From assembly GCF_001425235.1 (NCBI RefSeq), contig NZ_LMEA01000007.1, positions 197,170 through 261,169 on the forward strand: a DNA stretch of 64,000 bases, written 5' to 3'. Within the stretch, counting starts at the first letter, position 1, and the number at the start of each line of letters is the position of its first letter. Source of the stretch: Devosia sp. Root413D1 (GTDB taxonomy: Bacteria > Pseudomonadota > Alphaproteobacteria > Rhizobiales > Devosiaceae). This document shows, piece after piece, positions 44,427 through 53,943 of this stretch. The notes under the pieces were generated by a model. The model made no database searches, was not told the DNA's origin, and saw nothing but the letters and a program-made list of their open reading frames with translations. The position numbers were made by a program, and so were the translations under genes.

Positions 44427-46781
44427 TCAGGGCTTGCTGATCCGGAACGTCACCTTGTGCTTTCCGGGCGCCAGCAGGCTGCGCGCTTTTCCGTCCGTGC
44501 CGCGCTCGCTGACGGCGATGCCGTCGACACTGGCGTCGGTGTAGTCGGCGGCGAGGACGAGCGTGCCGCTCGCTCCCTCGGGCACCGTGAGATTGTAGGT
44601 CACCTTGCCGCCATCGACCTTCCAGCCGGCCTCGATCCGGCCGGCGGCCGAGTCATGGTTGGCGGCGACCGGCGACAGCGCCGGGATGATCGTCGGCTCG
44701 AAGAAGATGTGCTTGAACGCCGGCAGGGCCGGATCGGGGCGGAAACCCGCGACGCCTTCGAGCAGCCACTGGCACACTGCGCCATAGGCATAGTGGTTGT
44801 AGCTGTTCATCTGCGGATCGAACGCCACGCCGTCCTCGTTGAGCGCGTTCCAGCGCTCCCAGATCGTCGTGGCGCCCATCTTCACCTGGAACAGCCAGCC
44901 GGGCAGGCCTTCCTGGAGGAACACCGAGCCGGCGAGCTCGGCCTCGCCGATCTTGACCAGCGCCGGCAGCAGCGCCGGGGTGCCGATGAAGCCGGTGCCG
45001 ATGCGACCATGGGCGCGCGCCACCGTCTCCTTGAAGTAGCCCTTGGCCGCTTCGTAGTGCTCGGGCGGGATCAGGTCCCACAAAAACCCTAGCGCATAGG
45101 AGGTCTGGTCGTTGTAGCCGATACGGCCGGCAGCGGTCATGAACTCCCGCTGGAAAGCCTTCTTCACTTCGGCAGCGCGGTCGTTGAGGCGCTTGGCCTG
45201 CGCCTGGTCGCCAACCACTTCGGCGGTTTTGGCAGCGAGGTGCGAGGAGATGTAGAGGTAGATCGTCGCCGCGGCGTCGTCGCCGATAGTCGGGTAGGGC
45301 TTGGCGAAATCCCCCTGCGGCTGCAGCCAGTCACCGAAGGTGAAGCCGCGCCCGCCCCAGCCGGCCGGCGGGCGAACGATCGGGCCATCGCTGATCGACC
45401 AGACGAAATCGTTCCACTTGACCATCGCCGGCAGCGCTTCCTCGAGGATCGCGCGGTCGCCATAGTGGTTGTAGAGCGTCCACGGGATGACGGCGATCGC
45501 GTCGCCCCAGCCGGTCGAGCCGTAAAAGCCCGGCACCACGTCCTCATGGTTGCGCGTCGGATCCGGCACCACATGCGGGATGGCGCCATCCGGCCGCTGG
45601 TCGGCGATCAGATCGCGGACATACTTCACCAGCATGCCGTGGCTCTCGTGCAGGTAGCAGGCGGTTGGCGCGAACACCTGCGCATCGCCGGTCCAGCCCA
45701 GCCGCTCGTCGCGCTGCGGGCAGTCGGTCGGCACCTCGATGAAGTTCGAGCGCTGCGACCAGACGGTGTTCTCGACCAGCCGGTTGACCAGCGGGTTGGC
45801 CGAGCTGAAGTTCGCCGTGCGGGTGACCGCCGAGCTGATCGGGACCATCTTGATGTCGGTGATCGTCGCCTTGCCCTCGATGGCGACGCGGGCGAAGCGG
45901 AAGCCGAAGAAGCTGAAGGTCGGGCGATAGCTCTCCGGCGCGCCGCCTTTCAGCACGTACTCGACGCGGGCTTCGGCCGAGCGCATGCTTTCGCGGTCGA
46001 ACTCGCCGAGATGGTTGGTGAGTTCCGCATGCTCGATGGTGATTTTGGCCCCGGCCTCGCCCTCGACGGTGAAGGCGACGTAGCCGCCGGCGTTCTGGCC
46101 GAAATCGTAAACCGTGCGCCCCTGAGCGTCGGCGAAGGATTTGACCACCGGCAGGGCCGGCAGTTCGTGCACGCCAGCCGTCTCGGCCGGCAGCAGCGTC
46201 GACTTGTCGAACCCGCCGAGCACGCTGGCGCCACCACTTACCGGCGCATTCTCGGCGCGGGCGTCGTAGTTTTCGCCATAGTAGATGCCGGATTTCATCA
46301 CCGGCGCGAGGCCGCTCTGCCAGGTACCGTCGGTACCGATGATGAGCTCGCCATTGGCGCCGCGCAGCTCGGCAATGGCGCCGATCTTGTCGCCCCAGGT
46401 GTTGAACAGCTGGTTGCGCGGCCACATCATCTGCGAGCGGTACCAGCCGTCGCCCAGCCAGATGTCGATGGTGTTGTCGCCGTCCTTGAGCAGGGCGCTG
46501 ACATCGTAAGTCTGGAAGCTGAGGCGGTCCCAGTAGCTGGTCCAGCCCGGCGTCAGCAGGTCGTCGCCGACGCGCTTGCCGTTGATGAACGCCCGGTAGA
46601 GGCCGAGAGCGCTGATCCTCAGCGTCCCGGCCCCGCCGCGGGAGGAGAGGTTGAAAGTCTTGCGCAGGAACGACGACTGCGTGCCGACGCCCTGATCGAC
46701 GCTGGGGTGGATCATTTCGGCGACCCAGGCGCCTTGGCTGGATACGGCTTCACCTGCCCGGATGAGCATCGTCTCGTTCAA
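44427..46781 (-). CDS. GH78-family alpha-L-rhamnosidase
   Basis: 784 residues, no signal peptide visible, so probably cytoplasmic. N-terminal beta domains (about 30-330, with LYRAFINGKRVGDDLLTPGW) precede an (alpha/alpha)6 barrel. Catalytic region: DCPQRDERLGWTGDAQVFAP (about 350-370) and the acidic TIWERWNALNEDG (about 635). It removes terminal L-rhamnose from glycosides, pectin side chains or flavonoids after import. Upstream of the importer on the same strand; LacI is divergent on the other side. Confidence 0.92.
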   Translation of the reverse strand: MNETMLIRAGEAVSSQGAWVAEMIHPSVDQGVGTQSSFLRKTFNLSSRGGAGTLRISALGLYRAFINGKRVGDDLLTPGWTSYWDRLSFQTYDVSALLKDGDNTIDIWLGDGWYRSQMMWPRNQLFNTWGDKIGAIAELRGANGELIIGTDGTWQSGLAPVMKSGIYYGENYDARAENAPVSGGASVLGGFDKSTLLPAETAGVHELPALPVVKSFADAQGRTVYDFGQNAGGYVAFTVEGEAGAKITIEHAELTNHLGEFDRESMRSAEARVEYVLKGGAPESYRPTFSFFGFRFARVAIEGKATITDIKMVPISSAVTRTANFSSANPLVNRLVENTVWSQRSNFIEVPTDCPQRDERLGWTGDAQVFAPTACYLHESHGMLVKYVRDLIADQRPDGAIPHVVPDPTRNHEDVVPGFYGSTGWGDAIAVIPWTLYNHYGDRAILEEALPAMVKWNDFVWSISDGPIVRPPAGWGGRGFTFGDWLQPQGDFAKPYPTIGDDAAATIYLYISSHLAAKTAEVVGDQAQAKRLNDRAAEVKKAFQREFMTAAGRIGYNDQTSYALGFLWDLIPPEHYEAAKGYFKETVARAHGRIGTGFIGTPALLPALVKIGEAELAGSVFLQEGLPGWLFQVKMGATTIWERWNALNEDGVAFDPQMNSYNHYAYGAVCQWLLEGVAGFRPDPALPAFKHIFFEPTIIPALSPVAANHDSAAGRIEAGWKVDGGKVTYNLTVPEGASGTLVLAADYTDASVDGIAVSERGTDGKARSLLAPGKHKVTFRISKP

Positions 46782-47108
46782 TTTTGCATCCTCCCAAGGG
46801 ACCTGTTGCGGTCCATCCGGCGCCGCTGGCTGCCGATCAACGTGTGACGTTCTACGTATACCGTTCTACACGATCAGTTCAAGCAGGATTCGCGCAAGAA
46901 CCGCCAAATCGACGCAGTAGCCGCCAAATGCCCTCAAGAACCGCCAAAATCGCTCACGTTGTGTTGTGGAAAGCGGGTTGCAGAGCGCCTTCAGGAAAAG
47001 TTGCAGATTTTTCCGGTTCGATGGCGCGGTTAATCGAGGACTTGGGGATTTCGCCGTTTCAATGAAACGGTGAAATGTCCTAGAAGAGGGGCCGGTTCGG
47101 GGGGAACT
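46782..47108. other. divergent intergenic region between GH78 and LacI genes
   Basis: 327 bp. Part is an intergenic repeat (46987-47083). The stretch next to the rhamnosidase (46840-46960) should carry its promoter, but I could not fix it. I see no tight LacI operator other than the repeat palindrome. Confidence 0.55.
46987..47083. repeat. 97-bp intergenic element with palindrome, copy 1
   Basis: Aligns over its whole length with 53123-53220 (shared GTGCAG/TTGCAG, TTTTTCCGGTTCGA, and the end palindrome). The palindrome here is CCGTTTCA-A-TGAAACGG (47054-47070), with flanking ATTTC and GAAAT extending the symmetry to 47048-47076. It begins about 30 bp upstream of the LacI start. Confidence 0.8.
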
Positions 47109-48137
47109 GTGGCGCCAGCAAGCAAAACCAGCCGCGTGACGATCAAGACGGTTGCGGCCGACGCCGGCGTGTCGGTGGCGGCTGTGTCGAAGGTGCTGCG
47201 CGACGCCTATGGCGTGAGCGATGCGCTGCGTGCCCGGGTGCAGGCTTCGATGGAGAAGCTGAACTACCGGCCGCATGCCGGCGCGCGCGCCATGCGCGGG
47301 CGCACCTACACGCTGGGCATCCTCTTGCCCGATATGCGCAACCCCTTCTTCGCCGATATCCTTGCCGGGGTGAACGAGGCGCTCGACCGCACCCAGTATC
47401 AGACCATGATCGGCGTCAGCCGCTCCGCCGAGACCATCGAGATGTCGCTGATCGACTCGATGATCGATCGGCAGATGGATGGGCTGATCATGATCGGGCC
47501 TCGCATGCCGCCGGAAACAGCGGAGGCGGTGTCGAGCCGCATCCCGACGGCGGTGGTCGGCTATCACGTGCCGCAACTGGCGACGCTCGACACGGCCAAC
47601 AACGACGACGTTGCCGGCGCCGCTCAGGTGGTGCGCCACCTCGCGGCCAACGGCTATCGCCGCATCACCATGGTGACGCTGGCCGTCCCCACCAAGAATG
47701 TCGTGGTCACGGTGCAGCGTGAGCGCGGCTATCGCGAGGCGATGAAGGAACGTGGGCTGGCCCAGCACATCAACATCGTGCCGGCCGACCAGACGGCGCG
47801 CGAGGTGCAGACGGTTGTGCGGCACCTGCTCGAATCCCGGCATCGGCCAGAGGCATTGTTCTGCTGGACCGACATGGTAGCGCTGCATGCGCTGAGCGTC
47901 GCCAAGGACCTGGGCCTCTCGGTACCCGGCAACCTCGCCATCGTCGGCTACGACAACACCATCTATTGCGATCTGGCGCAGAACAGCCTCACCAGCGTCG
48001 ACCAGTCCGGCCAGGTGCTCGGGCTACAGGCGGCGCGCCTGTTGATCGAGCGGATCGACGGAAGGCAGCAGGGCGATCATTTCGTCGTCTCGCCGCGGCT
48101 GGTGGTACGCGGCAGTTCGCGTCCTCGCCCTTCGTAG
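47109..48137 (+). CDS. LacI-family transcriptional regulator
   Basis: 342 residues from GTG at 47109. The HTH (about 10-32, TIKTVAADAGVSVAAVSKVL) and hinge (NYRPHAGARAMRG) lead into a sugar-binding domain (about 60-340). GGGGGGAA precedes the start; an ATG at 47070 is less likely. Divergent from the GH78 operon and upstream of the esterase gene, so it probably controls rhamnoside use on one or both sides. Confidence 0.9.
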   Translation: MAPASKTSRVTIKTVAADAGVSVAAVSKVLRDAYGVSDALRARVQASMEKLNYRPHAGARAMRGRTYTLGILLPDMRNPFFADILAGVNEALDRTQYQTMIGVSRSAETIEMSLIDSMIDRQMDGLIMIGPRMPPETAEAVSSRIPTAVVGYHVPQLATLDTANNDDVAGAAQVVRHLAANGYRRITMVTLAVPTKNVVVTVQRERGYREAMKERGLAQHINIVPADQTAREVQTVVRHLLESRHRPEALFCWTDMVALHALSVAKDLGLSVPGNLAIVGYDNTIYCDLAQNSLTSVDQSGQVLGLQAARLLIERIDGRQQGDHFVVSPRLVVRGSSRPRPS

Positions 48138-48198
48138 AGCTTTCCACCGCCTACCATTCCAGTCAAACATTGCGCGCCAACCGGACCAGATAGAGATC

Positions 48199-49161
48199 AT
48201 GCCCTTTTTCGACCTGCCCCAGTCCCAGCTCGACAGCTACCGTTCGAGCGCCGTCGCTCCCGCCGATTTCGACAGCTTCTGGGCGGAGACCCTCGACCAC
48301 TCGCGCGCCAAACCGCTGGAGGCTGTATTCGAGCCGGTCGATACCGGGCTGAAACTGTTTGACGTGTCCGACGTCACTTTTTCCGGCTTCGGCGGCGACA
48401 AGGTGCGCGGCTGGTACATCAAGCCGGCCGGCGTCGCGCCGCGCGGCACCGTGGTGAAGTTCATCGGCTATGGCGGCGGTCGCGGCCTGCCGCAGGAGCA
48501 TTTGCTGTGGCCGGCCACCGGTCGCGCCGTGCTGGTGATGGATACGCGCGGGCAGGGCAGTTCCTGGTCGCGCGGCGATACGCCCGACCCGGCCGGGTCG
48601 TTCCCGGCGCACCCCGGTTTCATGACCCGCGGCATCAACGACCCGCGGGATTACTACTATCGCCGCGTCTACACCGACGGCGTGCGCGCCGTTGAGGCAG
48701 CGCTCGGCCGCGCCGAAACCGATCCGGCAAAGCTCGCGGTGGTCGGCGGCAGCCAGGGCGGCGGCATCTCGATCGCCGTTGCCGGGCTCGAGCCGCGGGT
48801 GAAGGCCGCGATGCCGGACGTGCCGTTCCTCTGCGATTTCCCGCGCGCCGTCGGCCTCACCACGCGAGACCCGTACGGCGAAATCGTCCGCTTTCTCGCC
48901 ACGCATCGCGAGAAGGCGGCGGCCGCCTACAGCACCATCAACTATTTCGATGGCGTGCACTTCTCGGCGCGCTCCAGGGCGGCGGCGCTGTTCTCGGTGG
49001 CGTTGATGGACGACGTCTGTCCGCCCTCGACCGTCTATGGCGCCTACAACGCCTGGGCCGGCCCCAAGACCATCGAAAGCTACACCTTCAACAACCATGA
49101 AGGTGGCGGCACCTGGCAGGAGCGGCGGCAGGTCGCCTGGCTCGACGAGACCCTGCCGTGA
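48199..49161 (+). CDS. CE7-family acetyl esterase (acetylxylan esterase/cephalosporin-C deacetylase type)
   Basis: 320-residue alpha/beta hydrolase. The nucleophile S185 sits in GGSQGG, with D271 or D272 (MDDVCPPS) and H300 (NNHEGGG) as catalytic partners, and RGQGSS marks the CE7 oxyanion region. No signal peptide, so cytoplasmic. It removes acetyl groups from short oligosaccharides; an acetylated rhamnose-containing substrate would fit the neighbourhood. It is coupled by a 4-bp overlap to the next permease gene. Confidence 0.9.
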   Translation: MPFFDLPQSQLDSYRSSAVAPADFDSFWAETLDHSRAKPLEAVFEPVDTGLKLFDVSDVTFSGFGGDKVRGWYIKPAGVAPRGTVVKFIGYGGGRGLPQEHLLWPATGRAVLVMDTRGQGSSWSRGDTPDPAGSFPAHPGFMTRGINDPRDYYYRRVYTDGVRAVEAALGRAETDPAKLAVVGGSQGGGISIAVAGLEPRVKAAMPDVPFLCDFPRAVGLTTRDPYGEIVRFLATHREKAAAAYSTINYFDGVHFSARSRAAALFSVALMDDVCPPSTVYGAYNAWAGPKTIESYTFNNHEGGGTWQERRQVAWLDETLP

Positions 49162-50033
49162 CCGCCCTGACGCTCGACTACGCCGACCGGGACGGAGCCA
49201 TCGCCCGTCGCCGGTGGGCGCTGTCGCGCATCCTGATCTACGCAGTGCTGGCGCTGTTCGGGCTGATCTATGCGCTGCCGGCGCTGCTGGTCCTCTCCAA
49301 CTCGTTCCGCGACGGCGAGGAGGTGTTCCGCAACGGCATCATCGCCATCCCGGAGAGCTTCTCATTCGACAACTACCTGCGCGCCTGGAACGATGCCTGC
49401 GTCAGCGGCATGTGCCGGGGGCTCGGGCCGAACTTCCTCAACTCGCTGATCATCACCGTGCCGGCGACCATCGCCACCGCCATTATCGGGGCGCTCAACG
49501 GCTATGTGCTGAGCAAGTGGAAGTTCCCCGGCTCGGAGTTCATCTTCGTGATGATCTTTCTCGGCATCTTCCTGCCCAGCCAGATCGCGCTTTTGCCCTG
49601 GGCCTGGATCATCGGGCAGCTCGGCCTGCAGAACAATGTGCTGGGCCTGCTGCTCATCCACACGGTGATGGGCATCTCGTTCGCCACCCTGTTCTTCCGC
49701 AACTTCTACGCCAGCATTCCCAACGAGATCGTCAAGGCAGCGCAGGTCGATGGCGCCGGGTTCTGGCGCATCTTCGTGCGCGTCATGCTGCCGCTCTCGG
49801 GGCCGATCGCTGCGGTGACGGTGATCTGGCAGTTCACCCAGATCTGGAACGAGTACCTCTACGGCATGGTGTTCACTTCCGGCGCGCAGCAGCCGATCAC
49901 CGTGGCGATCATGGGGGTGCGCGCCGGCGGCTCGGCGGCCACGGTGATGATGGCGATCGTGCCGCCGCTGCTGGTGTATCTGATCGGCGGCAAGTATTTT
50001 GTGCGCGGACTCACCCAAGGGGCACTGAAGTAG
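49158..50033 (+). CDS. carbohydrate ABC permease (MalG type), unpaired
   Basis: 291 residues, six helices, EAA loop [20 protein letters not shown] (about 195-215). GTG start overlaps the esterase stop. Neither a MalF-type partner, a binding protein nor an ATPase accompanies it, so it may be left over from a longer sugar operon or may pair with subunits elsewhere. It resembles the glucose/mannose-type permeases (the [16 protein letters not shown] region). Confidence 0.88.
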   Translation: MTALTLDYADRDGAIARRRWALSRILIYAVLALFGLIYALPALLVLSNSFRDGEEVFRNGIIAIPESFSFDNYLRAWNDACVSGMCRGLGPNFLNSLIITVPATIATAIIGALNGYVLSKWKFPGSEFIFVMIFLGIFLPSQIALLPWAWIIGQLGLQNNVLGLLLIHTVMGISFATLFFRNFYASIPNEIVKAAQVDGAGFWRIFVRVMLPLSGPIAAVTVIWQFTQIWNEYLYGMVFTSGAQQPITVAIMGVRAGGSAATVMMAIVPPLLVYLIGGKYFVRGLTQGALK

Positions 50034-50035
50034 GC

Positions 50036-50575
50036 ATGACGACCAGGAACTACGTGATCGACGAGATGATCTCGGCCAAGGCGATCGCGGCCCGGGTGGA
50101 GGCGCTCGCCAAGGAAATCTCGAACCACTATGCCGGCACCGACAAGCTGGTGGTGGTGGGGCTGCTGCGCGGCTCGTTCATCTTCATCGCCGACCTGGTG
50201 CGTGAACTCGACCTGCCGGTGGAAGTGGATTTTCTCGAGGTCTCGAGCTACGGCAACTCCACCGAGTCGAGCCGCGAGGTGCGCATTCTCAAGGATCTGC
50301 GCGGCGAGATCGAAGGCCGTGACGTGCTGGTGGTCGAGGATATCGTCGACACCGGCTACACGCTCAAGCACGTGCTGGAAATCCTCGCGACCCGCCACCC
50401 CAAGCGCATCGAAGTCTGCGCGCTGCTCGACAAGCCGTCGCGGCGCGAGACCAGCGTCAAGGCGCGCTGGATCGGCTTCGAGATCCCCGACAAGTTCGTC
50501 GTCGGTTACGGGATCGATTACGCGCAGCGCAACCGCAACCTCGATCACATCGGTGCGGTGCGGTTCACCGACTAG
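50036..50575 (+). CDS. hpt: hypoxanthine-guanine phosphoribosyltransferase
   Basis: 179-residue purine salvage enzyme that joins hypoxanthine or guanine to PRPP. The PRPP-binding loop is [14 protein letters not shown] (about 98-111) and the flexible-loop SSYGNST (about 67). It starts 2 nt after the permease stop, with only a weak AAGTAGG ribosome site, so it may be translated through coupling. A purine gene in a sugar-transporter operon is unexpected. Confidence 0.92.
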   Translation: MTTRNYVIDEMISAKAIAARVEALAKEISNHYAGTDKLVVVGLLRGSFIFIADLVRELDLPVEVDFLEVSSYGNSTESSREVRILKDLRGEIEGRDVLVVEDIVDTGYTLKHVLEILATRHPKRIEVCALLDKPSRRETSVKARWIGFEIPDKFVVGYGIDYAQRNRNLDHIGAVRFTD

Positions 50576-50607
50576 CTAAGGCCGAGGGGACCGGCGGAGG
50601 AGGGGAC

Positions 50608-52638
50608 ATGGATCGCACGCTGCTCGCGGCGGTGGTCGACCGCATCATGCCGGCCGACCGGGATGGCGGGGCCCTTGCCTTCGGCGCGCTCGATTACCTC
50701 GATGGCATCCTTCCCGCCCAGCCGAAACTGGGCGCCGCCATCGCCGCCGGGCTCGCGCGGCTGCCTGCCGATTTCGCCGCTCTCCCCGAGGCCGAGCGGG
50801 ATGTGACGCTCGCCGGCCTCGATGATGCCGGCTGGTTCCGCGAACTCTGCGAACTGGTAGCCGAGGGCGTCTATGCGGATCCGGGCAACGGCGGCAACCC
50901 GGACGCCGTATCGTGGCGGATGGTTGGATACGAGCACGGGCTGCCGGAGGGACCGACCGGTCCCGCCAGACGCGACGGGCAGGCGCCGCAGCCGTTCTCC
51001 GGCACGCTCGACTATGATGTGATCATCGTGGGAGCTGGCGCCGGTGGTGGTGTGGCCGCCGGTGTGCTGGCCGAGGCCGGCAAGCACGTGCTGCTGCTCG
51101 AGCGTGGGCTCGTGCGCGATTATTCCGACAGCGGCCACCGTGACCATCTGCGCAATCACCGTCTGGCGCTCTACGGCCACAACACCGGTCCGGACCTCGA
51201 CGGCAACCCGCGGGTGCTGGCGGGGCCGGACGGTGTCGAGCGGGTGCTCCGCCCGCACGAGAACGGCTATCAGAACCTTGCCGCCGCCGTGGGCAGCGGC
51301 ACGCTGGTCTATGGCGCCCAGGCCTGGCGCTTCCATCGGGCCGACTTCCGCATGGCGAGCCTCTACGGGGTTCCGGAGGGCTCATCACTCATCGATTGGC
51401 CGATCGGTTACGATGATCTCGCGCCCTGGTACGAACGCGCCGAGTGGGAGATCGGCGTCTCCGGCGAGGGCGCCGCCCATAGTCACGAAGGTCTGCGCAC
51501 TCGCGACTATCCGATGCCGCCGCTACCGGACAGTCCGGCCCGCTCGGTGCTGAGGCGCGGCGCCGCCGCCCTCGGCATCACCACGACCCGCCCGCCGCTT
51601 GCCATCAACAGCCAGCCGCGCCACGGCCGCGACGGCTGCATGGGCTGCGGCAGCTGCGTCGGCTTCCCGTGTCCGAGCGACGCCAAGAACGGGACGCAGA
51701 ACACCATGATCAGGAGAGCGCTCGCCACTGGCCGCTGCCATCTGGTCAGCGGCGCCATGGTCCTGCGCGTGGACACCGACAGCGCCGGGGTCGTCACCGG
51801 TGTTCGCTTCGCCGACAGTACCGGCGCGGAGCATTCCGTGCGAGGCAAGGCAGTAGTGCTGGCCGGCGGCGCGATAGAGACGGCGCGCCTGCTGCTCAAC
51901 TCGCCCTCGGCGCGCGAACCGGATGGTCTGGGCAATAATCACGACCTCGTCGGCCGGAACCTGCAGGGGCACGTCTATGCCGTCGCCTACGGTCAGTTCG
52001 ACGAGACGGTGCATGCCTCGCGTGGGCCGGGCGTGAGCATCGCCACCACCGCCTACAATCACGGCAACCCCGGCATCGTTGGTGGCGGCATGCTGGCCGA
52101 CGATTTCGTCCAGCCGCCGATCATCTTCTGGAAGAACGTGTTGCCGCCAGGGCAGCGGCGCTGGGGGCAGGGCGCCAAGGATTTCATGCGCGACCAGTTT
52201 CACCGCGTGTTGCGCGTCGCGGGGCCGGTGCACGAGATCCCCAATGCCGAGGCACGGGTGCGGGTTGCTCCCGGGGTACGGGACAAATGGGGGCTGCCGG
52301 TGGCGATGCTGTCAGGCGCGGTGCACGCCGAAACCATCCGGACGGCCCATTACATGCACGGCAAGGCGCTCGGCTGGCTTCACGCTTCCGGGGCGCTTGC
52401 TACCTGCGGCTTCGCACCCAATCCCGGACTATCGGGTGGCCAGCATCAGGCCGGCACTTGCCGTATGGGCACAGATCCATCCAACTCGGTAACCGATCCC
52501 TTTGGTCGTGTCTGGGGACACAACAATCTGTTCGTCTCGGACGGCGGCCTGCACCCGACCAATGGCGGCTTCAACCCAGTGCTGACCATCATGGCGCTGG
52601 CCTTCCGCAATGCCGAGCATCTGGCCAGTTCAATGTAG
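50608..52638 (+). CDS. GMC oxidoreductase fused to a gluconate-dehydrogenase subunit-3-like domain
   Basis: 676 residues. Residues 1-115 look like gluconate 2-dehydrogenase subunit 3 (LLAAVVDRIMPADRDGG, then PGNGGNPDAVSWRMVGYEHG). Residues 135-676 are the FAD subunit: FAD motif VIIVGAGAGGGVAAGVLA (about 136), a Cys cluster GCMGCGSCVGFPCPS (about 346-360) and the C-terminal HQAGTCRMG and NGGFNPVLTI. The two are usually separate proteins. It may oxidise gluconate, glucose or similar sugars, passing electrons to a cytochrome. No cytochrome subunit and no export signal is visible. Confidence 0.85.
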   Translation: MDRTLLAAVVDRIMPADRDGGALAFGALDYLDGILPAQPKLGAAIAAGLARLPADFAALPEAERDVTLAGLDDAGWFRELCELVAEGVYADPGNGGNPDAVSWRMVGYEHGLPEGPTGPARRDGQAPQPFSGTLDYDVIIVGAGAGGGVAAGVLAEAGKHVLLLERGLVRDYSDSGHRDHLRNHRLALYGHNTGPDLDGNPRVLAGPDGVERVLRPHENGYQNLAAAVGSGTLVYGAQAWRFHRADFRMASLYGVPEGSSLIDWPIGYDDLAPWYERAEWEIGVSGEGAAHSHEGLRTRDYPMPPLPDSPARSVLRRGAAALGITTTRPPLAINSQPRHGRDGCMGCGSCVGFPCPSDAKNGTQNTMIRRALATGRCHLVSGAMVLRVDTDSAGVVTGVRFADSTGAEHSVRGKAVVLAGGAIETARLLLNSPSAREPDGLGNNHDLVGRNLQGHVYAVAYGQFDETVHASRGPGVSIATTAYNHGNPGIVGGGMLADDFVQPPIIFWKNVLPPGQRRWGQGAKDFMRDQFHRVLRVAGPVHEIPNAEARVRVAPGVRDKWGLPVAMLSGAVHAETIRTAHYMHGKALGWLHASGALATCGFAPNPGLSGGQHQAGTCRMGTDPSNSVTDPFGRVWGHNNLFVSDGGLHPTNGGFNPVLTIMALAFRNAEHLASSM

Positions 52639-52673
52639 CCGGCCCGGATCGCTCCGGACCGGCTGGACGTCGG

Positions 52674-53105
52674 TCACCGGCAAACGTAGCGACGTCCGTT
52701 GCTGGCCCGATAAGTACCGGTTTCCGGATCGAAGCTGCGGTACTTGCGGCTGCAGTAATCGAGCCAGCGCTCGTACTCGGCGTCATAGCGATCGCGCCTG
52801 CTGCGTTCCTTTTCGGCGGAGCCGGCGATGATGGCGCCAATGGTCAGGCCGATAATGCCAGCGCCGATCGCCGCGCCGATGTCATCGTCATTGTTCTTTT
52901 TGCTGGGGCGGCCCCAGCGGTCCTTCTCGCACCGCTCGCGTTCGCGGCGGTCGAGAAACTGGCTGCAGTCGGCCCAGCGCTGGTCCTCGCTCTGGGCGAC
53001 GTGAATGCGGTTGCCGGCCGGCGACTGCGCCAGGGCGGGCGAAATCGCGGGCAGGGCAAATGAGGCCGCCATCATGACGGCAGTCAGGGTTCTGGCGAGA
53101 GCCAT
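52674..53105 (-). CDS. BA14K-like exported protein
   Basis: 143 residues with a signal peptide (cut at ALA-Q, about residue 26), a middle with Cys pair, a glycine-zipper-like stretch (GAAIGAGIIGLTIGAIIAG, about 76-96), and a C-terminus WLDYCSRKYRSFDPETGTY... ending YVCR. The last part is the BA14K family hallmark, first seen in Brucella as an immunoreactive protein with lectin-like traits. Found widely in Hyphomicrobiales. Location: periplasm or outer membrane. The upstream repeat at 53123 lies right before its start. Confidence 0.8.
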   Translation of the reverse strand: MALARTLTAVMMAASFALPAISPALAQSPAGNRIHVAQSEDQRWADCSQFLDRRERERCEKDRWGRPSKKNNDDDIGAAIGAGIIGLTIGAIIAGSAEKERSRRDRYDAEYERWLDYCSRKYRSFDPETGTYRASNGRRYVCR

Positions 53106-53122
53106 TTTGGGTTCCTCGGAGG

Positions 53123-53220
53123 GCTTTCAGAAGAAGGTGCAGACTTTTCCGGTTCGAAAGTGCGACAAAAGCAGGGACCTGGAGCGGTTCGCCGTTCAAT
53201 GGAACGGCGAACCGCTCTCG
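53123..53220. repeat. 97-bp intergenic element with palindrome, copy 2
   Basis: Aligns with 46987-47083. Here the closing palindrome is longer: 16-bp arms GAGCGGTTCGCCGTTC and complement around AATG (about 53182-53217). Immediately upstream of the BA14K gene. Confidence 0.8.
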
Positions 53221-53310
53221 GGGGATGGGAATGGGCGGCCCGGGTGGCCGCGGGCCGCCCTCGGGACCGACGGAACGGGTGACAGATCCGTCGATCCCGA
53301 TGCGATCTCG

Positions 53311-53943
53311 TCAGAAGCGGAAGTTGAGCCCCGCCTTGACCGCATGATTGGTCAGGTCGTCGCTGCGGTGGATGTTGCCGGTAAGGGTCGAGTCGACGTC
53401 GTTGAAGCGCGTCTGGGTGTATTCGACCCGCGCCGACAGGCCGTTGCCAAAGCTCTGCTCGAGCCCGGCGCCCCACAGCATGCCACCGACCCACTTGTCG
53501 TCGGAGATGACGTTGTTGCCGGCATCGAGCCGCGCCACCCCATAGCCGGCGGTGCCGTAGACCAGCGTGCCGCCAAGGGCGAGACCACCGCGAACCTTGG
53601 CGGCGCCGCTCCAGTTCTGCTCGAGCTCGCCGCTGCCAACGCCATGGACGATGCCACGGGCATAGGTGCCCTCGAGTTCGGCGCCGATCACCGCCGGGCC
53701 AAGCTGCATGGTGTAGCCGGCCTGCACGCCGCCCAGCAGGCTCGAGTCCTTGAAGATGTTGAAGTCGGATGCTTTGGGCGCGAGGCCGCCATGGATACCG
53801 GCGTAAAAGCCGGTCCATTCCGAGGCGGGTGCCGGCGCGTAGGGCTCGCTCCAGCGGCTGTCCTGCGGGTCGGCCGCGGTCGCCGGCAGGACGCCGAGCA
53901 GCAGGACGGCAACGAAGCCAGGGGTAGAAAACTTCGAGAACAT
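53311..53943 (-). CDS. outer-membrane beta-barrel protein (Omp25/porin-like)
   Basis: 210 residues from the ATG at 53943, with GGAG 6 nt upstream. Signal peptide cut near residue 24 (TAA-D). The mature part alternates in beta strands, has WTGFYAGIHGG near its start and ends in NHAVKAGLNFRF with a terminal Phe, as BAM-assembled barrels do. Eight strands expected, Omp25/Omp31-like. The adjacent two-component system (54125-56148) may regulate it, but they are transcribed separately as far as can be seen. Confidence 0.85.
   Translation of the reverse strand: MFSKFSTPGFVAVLLLGVLPATAADPQDSRWSEPYAPAPASEWTGFYAGIHGGLAPKASDFNIFKDSSLLGGVQAGYTMQLGPAVIGAELEGTYARGIVHGVGSGELEQNWSGAAKVRGGLALGGTLVYGTAGYGVARLDAGNNVISDDKWVGGMLWGAGLEQSFGNGLSARVEYTQTRFNDVDSTLTGNIHRSDDLTNHAVKAGLNFRF

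Noticed and set aside
47048-47076. Palindrome as LacI operator
   Set aside because: The whole stretch is part of a 97-bp element that also occurs at 53123-53220 in an unrelated setting, so it is not evidence for a specific operator.
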